A stretch of DNA of 5,591 nucleotides, from NCBI GenBank assembly GCA_000997465.1, contig LCBW01000024.1:1-5591 (forward strand). The letters are read 5' to 3'. The DNA is from Parcubacteria group bacterium GW2011_GWC1_41_7 (GTDB lineage: Bacteria > Patescibacteriota > Minisyncoccia > UBA6257 > HR35). The translations under genes were made by a program, and so were the position numbers. The notes below the pieces were generated by a model. That model saw only the letters and a list, made by a program, of their open reading frames with translations. It was not told where the DNA came from and did not search any database. Positions 1-5,143 of this stretch are shown piece after piece; within the stretch, counting starts at the first letter, position 1, and every line of letters begins with the position of its first letter.

Positions 1-1
1 T

Positions 2-169
2 TGGGGTGAAAGTTATTATTTAACTCCACTACAAGAAGGGAAGCAGATTGCGCACCTTATCCCAGGGGCACAACTTATCGTGCATCCTGGGGGAGATCAT
101 GTGTTTCACAAAAAAGACCCGGGTGCTTTTGTCGGTTATATACGAACATTTATATGTAACCATGCATAA
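2..169 (+). CDS. Alpha/beta hydrolase, C-terminal fragment
   Basis: The window opens inside this gene; 55 residues remain, ending at a TAA. The fragment shows the usual tail of an alpha/beta-hydrolase fold protein: a short strand and loop (WGESYYLTP), a helix (residues about 12-20 of the fragment), IPGAQLIVHPGGDH, then KDPGAFVGYIRTFI as the closing helix. The His in GGDH sits where the catalytic-triad histidine normally lies, and the loop before the helix is where the triad acid or a substrate-loop residue is often found. The nucleophile elbow is outside the window, so substrate and subfamily cannot be told; an esterase, a lipase-like enzyme or an RBBP9-type serine hydrolase are all possible. 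It runs in the same direction as the next gene but is separated from it by 138 bases that carry a promoter-like -10 box, so it is probably a separate transcription unit. The family call rests on a short piece and is moderately sure. Confidence 0.68.
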   Translation, partial: WGESYYLTPLQEGKQIAHLIPGAQLIVHPGGDHVFHKKDPGAFVGYIRTFICNHA

Positions 170-307
170 TTTTTTAAACACACCCTTCACTCAATGTGCC
201 AAGTTTGGCGCCCATTTTATGGTCGCTCAAACAAGCCATGCCTACCCAAATTTCGCTCAAGTCGTGTTTAAAAAATTTTCAGTGCGAAGCATTATATAAT
301 ACCCTCA
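170..307 (+). other. Intergenic spacer upstream of the Mur ligase gene
   Basis: This non-coding spacer follows the hydrolase stop. Short open frames cross it but show no recognisable protein or start signal. It holds two exact copies of TCGCTCAA, at 223-230 and 253-260, whose starts are 30 bases apart (about three helical turns). A one-mismatch relative, TCACTCAA, lies at 187-194. An A/T-rich run at 267-280 precedes the -10 box at 295-300. No clear terminator for the hydrolase is visible: the TTTTTTAAA run right after its stop has no convincing stem before it. The repeats could be an operator for the downstream operon, but chance cannot be excluded for 8-mers. Confidence 0.5.
295..300 (+). 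promoter_or_regulatory. -10 box (TATAAT) for the cell-envelope operon
   Basis: A perfect sigma-70-type -10 hexamer lies seven bases before the ATG at 308. Transcription normally starts about seven bases after this box, so the mRNA would begin at or next to the A of the start codon. No good -35 hexamer is found 16-18 bases upstream; the region at 267-280 is only A/T-rich. The lack of any Shine-Dalgarno sequence before 308 fits a leaderless transcript. Confidence 0.6.
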
Positions 308-1870
308 ATGACACCATTTTTACTTGCACTTTTTGTTTTTTTTGTTTCCATGTTGCCGATGATGGCTATTGTGCAAAAAAAAGATTATTTTTTCCCTGCG
401 CTGTGGTCTCATTTTGATTACCCCGCAAACCAACGCATATTTATCAAGCCAAAAGAAATTGTACTATTACTGCTTTGGCTTGCTGTTGTCTTTTTTGATA
501 TTTTTTTTGATATTCCAAACAGTGGCGCATGGAATCTTTTGCTTCTTATTACTGTTTTAGCCGCTGCGTTATACCGAGTGAATTTTGTTCAAAAGCTGAA
601 ATGGAGCCCGCGATTTTTATTTATGAATATTATTGCTTTTGTGATTCTTTTTCGTTTTATTCAATACTCTCAAAATAGCCCCCTTGTCTTTTTATTATTT
701 TTGACTTTAGCGGGAGCATTCCCGATTGCGCTTTTTGCAACCTATGTGGGAAATATAACAACGAAAGTGCTTATGGTTTCTGCGCTCAAAAAAGCACGAA
801 AAAAGCTTTTGGATTACCCGAAAGTTATGGTTATTGGTATTACGGGAAGTTATGGAAAATCAGGCATGAAGGAGCTGCTGTCTACCGTACTTTCTACAAA
901 ATTGCGCGTTGTAAAGTCGCCGCGGCGACTGAACGCTGAGTTTGGTCTTGCGAAATTTATTTTAGAAGTTGATTTATCAAAAATTGATGTGCTTATTTTA
1001 GAGATGGGATCGCGCAAAATTGGCGAAGTTGCGTTGATGTCAAAATATTTTCAACCGAACATTGTTTTTTTGACGGGAATTACTCCTCAGCACGTGGGAA
1101 CATTTGGGTCTTTGAAAAATATTGTGTCTGCAAAGCGTGAAATTTTTAACTCCGTTACCCCCGAGGGGATCGCATTTTTAAATGGTGCTGATAGCGTGGT
1201 GTGTGATATTTTTGAAGATTTACCGATGACGCAAAAGTATCTGTACAATGGGGAAGGGCATTTTTTTGCGCGCAACGCCGCGTATAGTACATCAGGCACG
1301 ACATTTTCTTTTGTGTATCCGCATGGGAGTGCGGAACTTTCAACAAACTTGCTTGCACCTCAGCATATTGAAAATCTGGTGGGAGCGCTTGCGTGCGCGC
1401 ATATGCTTGGGCTTGCTCCGCATGATTATAAGCACGCGTTGCAATCTATTTCAGTGCTTCCGCATTCATTCCAGGTTATTCAAGGCGAGCATCCTTTTGT
1501 TATTGACGATTCTTATAACTCAAATGTAACGGGGGTGCGCGCTGGAGTTGAACATTTTTTGAGGTTGCCTTTAAAAAAGAAGGTTTTTATTTTTTCTGGA
1601 TTTTATGAGTTTGGGCCTTTGGCGCGTAGCTCGTATGAAGAACTTGCTCCCTTATTTTCTAAAGTAGATAAAATGTTTGTGACGATGCGCGATTTTACTG
1701 AGCCGCTTTTTGAACGGCTAGGGGATTTATGCGAGTTTGCAGACAGGGCACGCTTACAGGAATACGCCGCAAAAAGTGATATGAAAAATGTAGGTATTTT
1801 AATTATGGGAAGAGTACCGGGGTGGATTTTTGAAGTATTGAAATTGCCTGTTCCGTCTCATTTAAAATAA
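308..1870 (+). CDS. Membrane-anchored MurF-like Mur ligase family protein
   Basis: This 520-residue protein has two parts. Residues 1 to about 150 hold roughly five hydrophobic segments (about 1-22, 50-69, 74-93, 102-120, 125-148). From about 170 on there is a Mur ligase core: the ATP-binding P-loop GITGSYGKSG (177-186), RRLNAEFG (206-213), LEMGSRKIGE (231-240), TPQHVGTFGSLKNI (259-272), AKREIF (275-280) with the lysine expected to be carbamylated in Mur ligases, PQHIENLVGA (351-360) matching the GRHN..N adenine-binding motif, and DDSYNSNV (400-407), typical of MurF. The C-terminal domain starts near 425. MurF joins D-Ala-D-Ala to the UDP-MurNAc peptide with ATP. Here the N-terminal domain that grips the UDP substrate is missing and membrane helices take its place, so the substrate may be lipid-linked or not a UDP-sugar. 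The catalytic domain should face the cytoplasm. The start at 308 has no ribosome binding site but sits next to a -10 box. It is probably not the housekeeping MurF; fold assignment is sure, substrate unknown. Confidence 0.88.
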   Translation: MTPFLLALFVFFVSMLPMMAIVQKKDYFFPALWSHFDYPANQRIFIKPKEIVLLLLWLAVVFFDIFFDIPNSGAWNLLLLITVLAAALYRVNFVQKLKWSPRFLFMNIIAFVILFRFIQYSQNSPLVFLLFLTLAGAFPIALFATYVGNITTKVLMVSALKKARKKLLDYPKVMVIGITGSYGKSGMKELLSTVLSTKLRVVKSPRRLNAEFGLAKFILEVDLSKIDVLILEMGSRKIGEVALMSKYFQPNIVFLTGITPQHVGTFGSLKNIVSAKREIFNSVTPEGIAFLNGADSVVCDIFEDLPMTQKYLYNGEGHFFARNAAYSTSGTTFSFVYPHGSAELSTNLLAPQHIENLVGALACAHMLGLAPHDYKHALQSISVLPHSFQVIQGEHPFVIDDSYNSNVTGVRAGVEHFLRLPLKKKVFIFSGFYEFGPLARSSYEELAPLFSKVDKMFVTMRDFTEPLFERLGDLCEFADRARLQEYAAKSDMKNVGILIMGRVPGWIFEVLKLPVPSHLK

Positions 1871-1878
1871 TTTTTTCA

Positions 1879-3105
1879 ATGTTCAAAACCACTCACATTG
1901 ATTTGGTCCCTAATTTTGAAGCGGATGATATAAAAATTATCAAACGTATTTTTTGGGGTAACACACAAGAAGGGAGGTATGCGCGGGAGTGGTGTGAGCA
2001 CGAACTTCAAAAATATGCACCAGGGCATTATTTTTTCTTTACTTCAGCGCGAGAAGCACTTCACGCATTTTTAAAATTTTATCTTGCGCAAGGAACACGA
2101 AAAAAAGTATTAACCCAGGGATTTTCTTGTCTTGTTGTTCCTAATTCCATAAAATGGGCAGGCGGCACTCCGGTTTTTGTTGATGTTGAAAAAAATGATA
2201 TTAATATGAGTGCCATTGATCTTGAGAAAAAAGCAGATGCAGAATGCGGAGTGCTTTTGGTACAAAATACCTTTGGTATCCCGGCAGATTATGATGCGCT
2301 GCTTTCCGTTGCAAAGAAGAAAAATTTATTTGTTATTGAAAATCTAGCGCATGCGCTTGGAGCGCGTTATGACAATAAGTATCTTGGGCAATTTGGAGAT
2401 GCGGCGCTTTTGAGCTTCGGGAGGGCAAAAGTGATATCTTCGCTTGCCGGAGGCGCACTTGTCATTAAAAATAAAAAGCTTGCAGATGCGTTTGCGCAGC
2501 AGTATGCAATGCTGCGTAGCCCATCATTTTTTTGGAAAAAAAGAGTCGTATGTTATTTTTTAGCAGTGCAGAGCGCGCGGCAACATTTTGATACATGGGG
2601 AAAGATACTTATGCATCTGATGCAAAAGACGGGTTTTATGTTTTTAGAAATTGAACCGTGCGAGCGAAAAGGAATTATACCCAAGAGGTTTGGGAAAAAA
2701 ATGCCGGGTGAATTTTTTTTGCTTTTGCAAAACCAGCTTAAAAAGTTAGATCGGATGAATAATCATAGAAGAGAAATTGCCCACTTCTATCGGCAGGCAG
2801 GTCTTTTGCCTGCGGCACGTATTGATAAAAAATCAGATCCGATTTTTTTGCGATATCCTTTGTATGGAACGCATCCACATACCATGCTTGCGCTTTTGAA
2901 AACACATGCTGTATATGGCGGAAATTGGTATGTATCGGCGCTTGCTCCGGCAGAGAAGCGATTGGATATATTTGGATATTATTATGGGGCATGCCCACAT
3001 GCTGAAAAACAAGCGATGGGATCGTATAATCTACCCACCGCAATTGGCGTTCTCCAAAAAGACGCGTCATATATTGCGGAACTTATCATCAATGCGTACC
3101 TTTGA
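1879..3105 (+). CDS. DegT/DnrJ/EryC1/StrS aminotransferase family protein
   Basis: This 408-residue protein has the fold-type I PLP layout of the DegT/DnrJ/EryC1/StrS family, whose members mostly aminate keto-sugars on nucleotides. Visible marks are TSAREAL (55-61, in place of the usual SGT.AL phosphate-cup motif), QGFSCLVVPNSIKWAGGTPV (80-99), VDVEKNDINM (101-110), QNTFGIPADYDAL (129-141), VIENLAHALGA (152-162) and LLSFGRAKVISSLAGGALV (177-195). K184, five residues after the Ser of SFGRAK, is the expected PLP Schiff-base lysine. The acidic position that normally contacts the PLP ring nitrogen (Asp in VIED.A) is Asn155 here, which is unusual. Length is a little above the usual 370-400. The ATG lies eight bases after the ligase stop with no Shine-Dalgarno sequence; an AATAAT at 1866-1871 stands seven bases before it. 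Lying between a Mur ligase-like and a FemABX gene, it may make or alter an amino group for the cell envelope. The exact substrate is unknown. Confidence 0.87.
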   Translation: MFKTTHIDLVPNFEADDIKIIKRIFWGNTQEGRYAREWCEHELQKYAPGHYFFFTSAREALHAFLKFYLAQGTRKKVLTQGFSCLVVPNSIKWAGGTPVFVDVEKNDINMSAIDLEKKADAECGVLLVQNTFGIPADYDALLSVAKKKNLFVIENLAHALGARYDNKYLGQFGDAALLSFGRAKVISSLAGGALVIKNKKLADAFAQQYAMLRSPSFFWKKRVVCYFLAVQSARQHFDTWGKILMHLMQKTGFMFLEIEPCERKGIIPKRFGKKMPGEFFLLLQNQLKKLDRMNNHRREIAHFYRQAGLLPAARIDKKSDPIFLRYPLYGTHPHTMLALLKTHAVYGGNWYVSALAPAEKRLDIFGYYYGACPHAEKQAMGSYNLPTAIGVLQKDASYIAELIINAYL

Positions 3106-4129
3106 TATTAAGCCTATTACCGAAAAGTTGCTTTGGGGCAAGGTGCTTGCAGGCATCTCGCATTTTAGTTTTTTACAGGATTGGCAGTGGGGAGAGGTAG
3201 AACAAGCGCTTGGCAGGTACGTCATCCGATTGGGGATATATGAGCACCATGATTTAGTGGGGGTGTGTCAAATGGTTGGATATCGGGCAAAAAAAGGAAA
3301 CTTTTTGCTTATTGCGCACGGACCTTTATTTTTGCCCCATTTGGACGAAGAATATGACCAGTCGGATGCCATTAAGCAAATTATTTTGTATCTGCAAAAA
3401 AACAGAGTACACAAAAAATACGCATATGTGCGTTTGCAGTTGCAACATTTTCCGGAAAAGGAGTTTGGCGATGAACTATCGCGGTTTGGATTTGTCCAGG
3501 CGCCTATTTTTTCAGTCACAGAAAATTTTTGGGTGAGCGATATTGCAAAATCAGATAGCAATCTATTGGGGCAGATGAGCTCGCATCATAAAAAAAGTGT
3601 GAAGGATTCGCTGCAAAAGCCATATCTTGAGATTACCGAAGAAACATCAAAAAAAGGAGTAGATATTTTTTGGGAACTGTATGAACAACTTGCAGATAGA
3701 AAAGATTTTGTGCCGTACAGCAGAGAACTTATTCAAAAAGAAACAGGCATATTTTCAAAAGATAATAAGGCAAAATTATATATTGCATCGGTTGAAGGAA
3801 AGCCGATTTCATCTGCCCTCATTATCTATTCGGGTGATACCGCCTCATATCATCATGGCGCGTCGCTCCCTGCAAAAGAGCCGATTTCATACAAATTGCA
3901 TTTTCAGGCGATGCGCGATGCGCGAGACGCGGGCATGCACTACTATAACTTTTGGGGGATCGCAGAGGATGCGAGCCCCGAGCATCCCTGGTATGGGCTG
4001 ACGCAGTTTAAAAAAGGATTTGGGGGAAATTTGTATGAGTGTTATGGAGCAATGGATTACCCGCTTTCTTTTCGTTATATCCCTATTCGACTATTGGAAA
4101 CACTGCGAAAAAAGAAAAAGAAATTGTAG
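3092..4129 (+). CDS. FemA/FemB/FemX-family peptidoglycan aminoacyl transferase
   Basis: A 345-residue protein of the FemABX family, cytoplasmic enzymes with two GNAT-like folds that move amino acids from aminoacyl-tRNA onto lipid II or nucleotide-linked muropeptides to build cross-bridges. Visible marks are the N-terminal SFLQDWQWGEVEQALG (26-41), GPLF (77-80) closing the first GNAT strand set, SSHHKKSVKDS (163-173) matching the basic helix after the first domain, YIASVEGKPISSALIIY (230-246), YHHGAS (253-258), and the near-diagnostic YNFWGIAEDASPEHPW (285-300) and LTQFKKGFGG (303-312). The ending is strongly basic (RKKKKKKL). The frame stays open upstream to an ATG at 2906, but that would overlap the previous gene by 200 bases with no homology. 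The ATG at 3092 gives a normal N-terminus and a 14-base overlap, so coupled translation is likely. No ribosome binding site is seen. The transferred amino acid and acceptor cannot be read from the sequence. Confidence 0.91.
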   Translation: MRTFDIKPITEKLLWGKVLAGISHFSFLQDWQWGEVEQALGRYVIRLGIYEHHDLVGVCQMVGYRAKKGNFLLIAHGPLFLPHLDEEYDQSDAIKQIILYLQKNRVHKKYAYVRLQLQHFPEKEFGDELSRFGFVQAPIFSVTENFWVSDIAKSDSNLLGQMSSHHKKSVKDSLQKPYLEITEETSKKGVDIFWELYEQLADRKDFVPYSRELIQKETGIFSKDNKAKLYIASVEGKPISSALIIYSGDTASYHHGASLPAKEPISYKLHFQAMRDARDAGMHYYNFWGIAEDASPEHPWYGLTQFKKGFGGNLYECYGAMDYPLSFRYIPIRLLETLRKKKKKL

Positions 4130-4138
4130 GATATATCG

Positions 4139-4261
4139 ATGCTTGGCGTTACAGCCTCTTTGGGTCTGCACTTGTGGCACCTTATCGGCGGTGCTATGGC
4201 ACTGGCCACTGCTTCGCAATGGCAGTTTGCGGCGTTGAATGCACGCCGCACTTTACTTTAG
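4139..4261 (+). CDS. Possible 40-residue hydrophobic small protein (doubtful)
   Basis: A short open frame starts nine bases after the FemABX stop, with only a weak GTAGGA-like ribosome binding site before its ATG. It reads MLGVTASLGLHLWHLIGGAM and goes on through an Ala-rich part to an RRTLL end. Residues about 1-33 are mostly apolar, so a single membrane helix or small membrane peptide is possible. Against it, the frame also covers two hairpins (4205-4223 and 4228-4250) that could be the reason for the base pattern, it matches nothing I recognise, and 40-codon frames occur by chance. It is listed because it is the only candidate gene in this gap. Confidence 0.2.
   Translation: MLGVTASLGLHLWHLIGGAMALATASQWQFAALNARRTLL
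4205..4223 (+). repeat. Small hairpin in the spacer after the FemABX gene
   Basis: GCCACTGC-type arm at 4205-4212 (one C·A mismatch) pairs with GCAATGGC at 4216-4223 around a TTC loop. It stands five bases before a second, perfect hairpin. Together they could form a structured 3' end for the upstream operon mRNA. Confidence 0.35.
4228..4250 (+). terminator. Candidate terminator hairpin after the cell-envelope operon
   Basis: TGCGGCGT at 4228-4235 pairs perfectly with ACGCCGCA at 4243-4250 around a seven-base loop. The eight base pairs include six G-C pairs. The following bases, CTTTACTTTAG, are T-rich but not an unbroken T run, so termination would be imperfect. It lies between the FemABX stop and the promoter of the next small gene, where a terminator is expected. 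Confidence 0.45.
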
Positions 4262-4263
4262 TG

Positions 4264-4272
4264 TGGTATACT
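4264..4272 (+). promoter_or_regulatory. Extended -10 promoter (TGGTATACT)
   Basis: TG, one base, then TATACT makes an extended -10 element. No fair -35 hexamer lies 16-18 bases upstream; TTGAAT at 4235-4240 is too far (26-base spacer) and lies in the hairpin. A start near 4279 would give a leader of about 45 bases before the ATG at 4325, carrying the strong ribosome binding site. This differs from the promoters at 295 and 4676, which sit almost on their start codons. Confidence 0.5.
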
Positions 4273-4309
4273 ATATCTAGTTCGCTTCGCGTATTGTTTG
4301 AGCCAAGGA

Positions 4310-4315
4310 AAGGAG
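4310..4315 (+). promoter_or_regulatory. Strong Shine-Dalgarno sequence (AAGGAG)
   Basis: AAGGAG ends nine bases before the ATG at 4325 and is the only strong ribosome binding site in the window. It fixes the start of the small Cys-rich gene at 4325 instead of the in-frame ATG at 4298, which lies upstream of this site. Confidence 0.7.
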
Positions 4316-4324
4316 AATATATCC

Positions 4325-4540
4325 ATGGCTCAGAACCGCAACAACAGTCGGTGCACGTGTGGCGCGCAAGTCAAGCGGGGGTGCAACCTCTGCAAGGATT
4401 GCGCGCATGAGGAGCGGCGCATGCGCCGCTCGGCTGAAACCACGCCGGGTCGCGTGCGTGGAAACGGGTTGGACACAATGACTCGCCGGGTGTCCCCCAA
4501 GGCTCGCATGGGGGCCTGTTGCGGGGCGTTTGGCAAGTAG
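4325..4540 (+). CDS. Small Cys- and Arg-rich protein, possible zinc binder (orphan)
   Basis: A 71-residue, strongly basic protein that I do not recognise. The N-terminal half has a Cys cluster, CTCG at 10-13 and CNLCKDC at 20-26, with His28 next to it; this C-x-C / C-x2-C-x2-C spacing suggests a small zinc-binding knuckle. The middle is Arg-rich (ERRMRRS, 30-36), followed by RVRGNG (43-48) and RRVSPKAR (54-61), and the end is MGACCGAFGK with a Cys pair at 65-66. No signal peptide or membrane segment is visible. The make-up would suit nucleic acid or ribosome binding, but that is inference. It is clearly richer in G+C than the flanking genes and contains a 20-base perfect palindrome (4412-4431). 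It has its own extended -10, a strong Shine-Dalgarno sequence and a terminator-like hairpin after it, so it looks like a single-gene, well expressed unit. A structured RNA instead of a protein is the main alternative. Confidence 0.58.
   Translation: MAQNRNNSRCTCGAQVKRGCNLCKDCAHEERRMRRSAETTPGRVRGNGLDTMTRRVSPKARMGACCGAFGK
4412..4431. repeat. 20-base perfect palindrome inside the small gene
   Basis: GAGCGGCGCATGCGCCGCTC equals its own reverse complement. In frame it encodes E-R-R-M-R-R-S, so symmetric use of CGG/CGC arginine codons around ATG could produce it. As DNA it could be a dimeric protein site; as RNA it could fold or pair with a second copy, although a hairpin would need to open some central pairs for a loop. 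Confidence 0.7.
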
Positions 4541-4612
4541 CCGACGCCCGACCGTTCGCACTCTTTTGTACCTCATTGGAGATGGAACATAGTCGCGTCT
4601 GACGTGATGTGC
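4541..4612 (+). other. Spacer between the small gene and its terminator hairpin
   Basis: After the TAG of the small gene there are about 70 bases with no convincing open frame, ribosome binding site or known RNA signature. The first part is still GC-rich like the gene before it. The spacer is probably the 3' untranslated region running to the hairpin at 4613-4660. Confidence 0.4.
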
Positions 4613-4666
4613 CCTCGCCTTTGACTTGTCACGCCCAGCGTGAACAGTCATTGTGCGAGGTTTTTT
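4613..4666 (+). terminator. Long hairpin plus T6 tract, Rho-independent terminator
   Basis: CCTCGC (4613-4618) pairs with GCGAGG (4655-4660) and is followed directly by TTTTTT (4661-4666). Inside it, TGACT (4622-4626) pairs with AGTCA (4646-4650). After a two-by-two internal loop, TCACGC (4629-4634) pairs with GCGTGA (4638-4643) around a CCA loop. The three stacked stems make an unusually long terminator for the small Cys-rich gene, just before the rpiB promoter. The T run is only on the + strand side, so it acts in this direction. Confidence 0.75.
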
Positions 4667-4675
4667 ATTCACGAT

Positions 4676-4681
4676 TATAAT
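4676..4681 (+). promoter_or_regulatory. -10 box (TATAAT) for rpiB-rpe
   Basis: A perfect TATAAT lies nine bases before the rpiB ATG at 4691 and ten bases after the T tract of the preceding terminator. The predicted start of transcription, about 4688, leaves only a few bases of leader. TTGTGC at 4651-4656 is a weak -35 candidate with a 19-base spacer, overlapping the terminator stem. Confidence 0.6.
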
Positions 4682-4690
4682 AAAGGTAAG

Positions 4691-5143
4691 ATGATCTATC
4701 TTGGAGCGGATCACCGCGGATTTGGGCTTAAAGGTGCAATCAAAGAAAAATTGAAATTGCATAATTTTGACGTTGTTGACATTGGCGCGCATAACCTTGA
4801 GGAAGGTGATGATTATCCAGAAATCGCATTTTCCGTTGCGCAGCGTGTCAGTAAAGATGAAAAATCTTTTGGCATTTTGTTTTGTGGGTCAGGGGCAGGG
4901 ATGTGCATAACCGCCAATAAAGCGCCTGGCGTTCGAGCAACCGTTGGTGTTAATCCCGACATGGTAAGGTCCGCGCGGTCTGACGACAATATTAACATTT
5001 TGTGCATTGCGGCAGATTTTTGCAGTGAAAGCGAGGCGTGGGCAATGATTGAGCTGTTTTTAGATACCGCGTTTGACGATAAACCGCAACACGCACGCAG
5101 ATTAGATCAAATTACTCATTATGAAAATTCTTCCAGCCATTAA
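4691..5143 (+). CDS. rpiB: Ribose-5-phosphate isomerase B (RpiB/LacA/LacB family)
   Basis: A 150-residue protein, the normal length for RpiB, which interconverts ribose 5-phosphate and ribulose 5-phosphate in the cytoplasm. Seen are the N-terminal GADHRGFGLK (5-14) with Asp7-His8 as in the family's DH pair, DVVDIGAH (27-34), DDYPEIA (40-46), and the active-site loop FCGSGAGMCITANK (64-77), where Cys65 is in the place of the catalytic cysteine and GSGAG forms the anion hole. KAPGVRATVG (77-86) and NINILCIAAD (100-109) also fit. The active-site histidine usually found in an REHN-type motif appears to be Asp98 here (RSDDNIN), a variation worth checking. The frame is open further upstream to 4640, but that part overlaps the terminator and lacks family similarity. 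The ATG at 4691 gives the usual N-terminus; AAGGT before it is at most a weak ribosome binding site and may lie mostly outside the mRNA. It overlaps the rpe-like gene by 23 bases, forming a pentose phosphate pair. Confidence 0.93.
   Translation: MIYLGADHRGFGLKGAIKEKLKLHNFDVVDIGAHNLEEGDDYPEIAFSVAQRVSKDEKSFGILFCGSGAGMCITANKAPGVRATVGVNPDMVRSARSDDNINILCIAADFCSESEAWAMIELFLDTAFDDKPQHARRLDQITHYENSSSH

Noticed and set aside
48..299. 83-residue open frame over the hydrolase end and the spacer
   Set aside because: Its first half is another frame of the hydrolase, the rest crosses the promoter region, and it ends in the -10 box; no motif.
2738..3070. 110-residue open frame on the - strand
   Set aside because: It lies fully inside the well-supported DegT gene and shows no family features.
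2906..3091. Upstream extension of the FemABX frame to an ATG at 2906
   Set aside because: It would overlap the DegT gene by 200 bases and add residues without family similarity; the ATG at 3092 gives the standard N-terminus.
4039..4410. 123-residue open frame on the + strand after the FemABX end
   Set aside because: It begins out of frame inside the FemABX coding region and runs through the hairpins and promoter; no family features or ribosome binding site.
4640..4690. Upstream extension of rpiB to an ATG at 4640
   Set aside because: That part overlaps the terminator and the -10 box; the family N-terminus begins at 4691.
4130..4690. Structured RNA such as tmRNA, RNase P RNA or a tRNA in the GC-rich gap
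   Set aside because: I see no tRNA arms or CCA end, no tmRNA ends and no RNase P core signatures; a protein with a strong ribosome binding site explains the centre better.
4277..4792. 171-residue open frame on the - strand
   Set aside because: It runs across the small Cys-rich gene, the terminator and the start of rpiB, has no recognisable motif, and its length follows from the GC-rich stretch having few stops.
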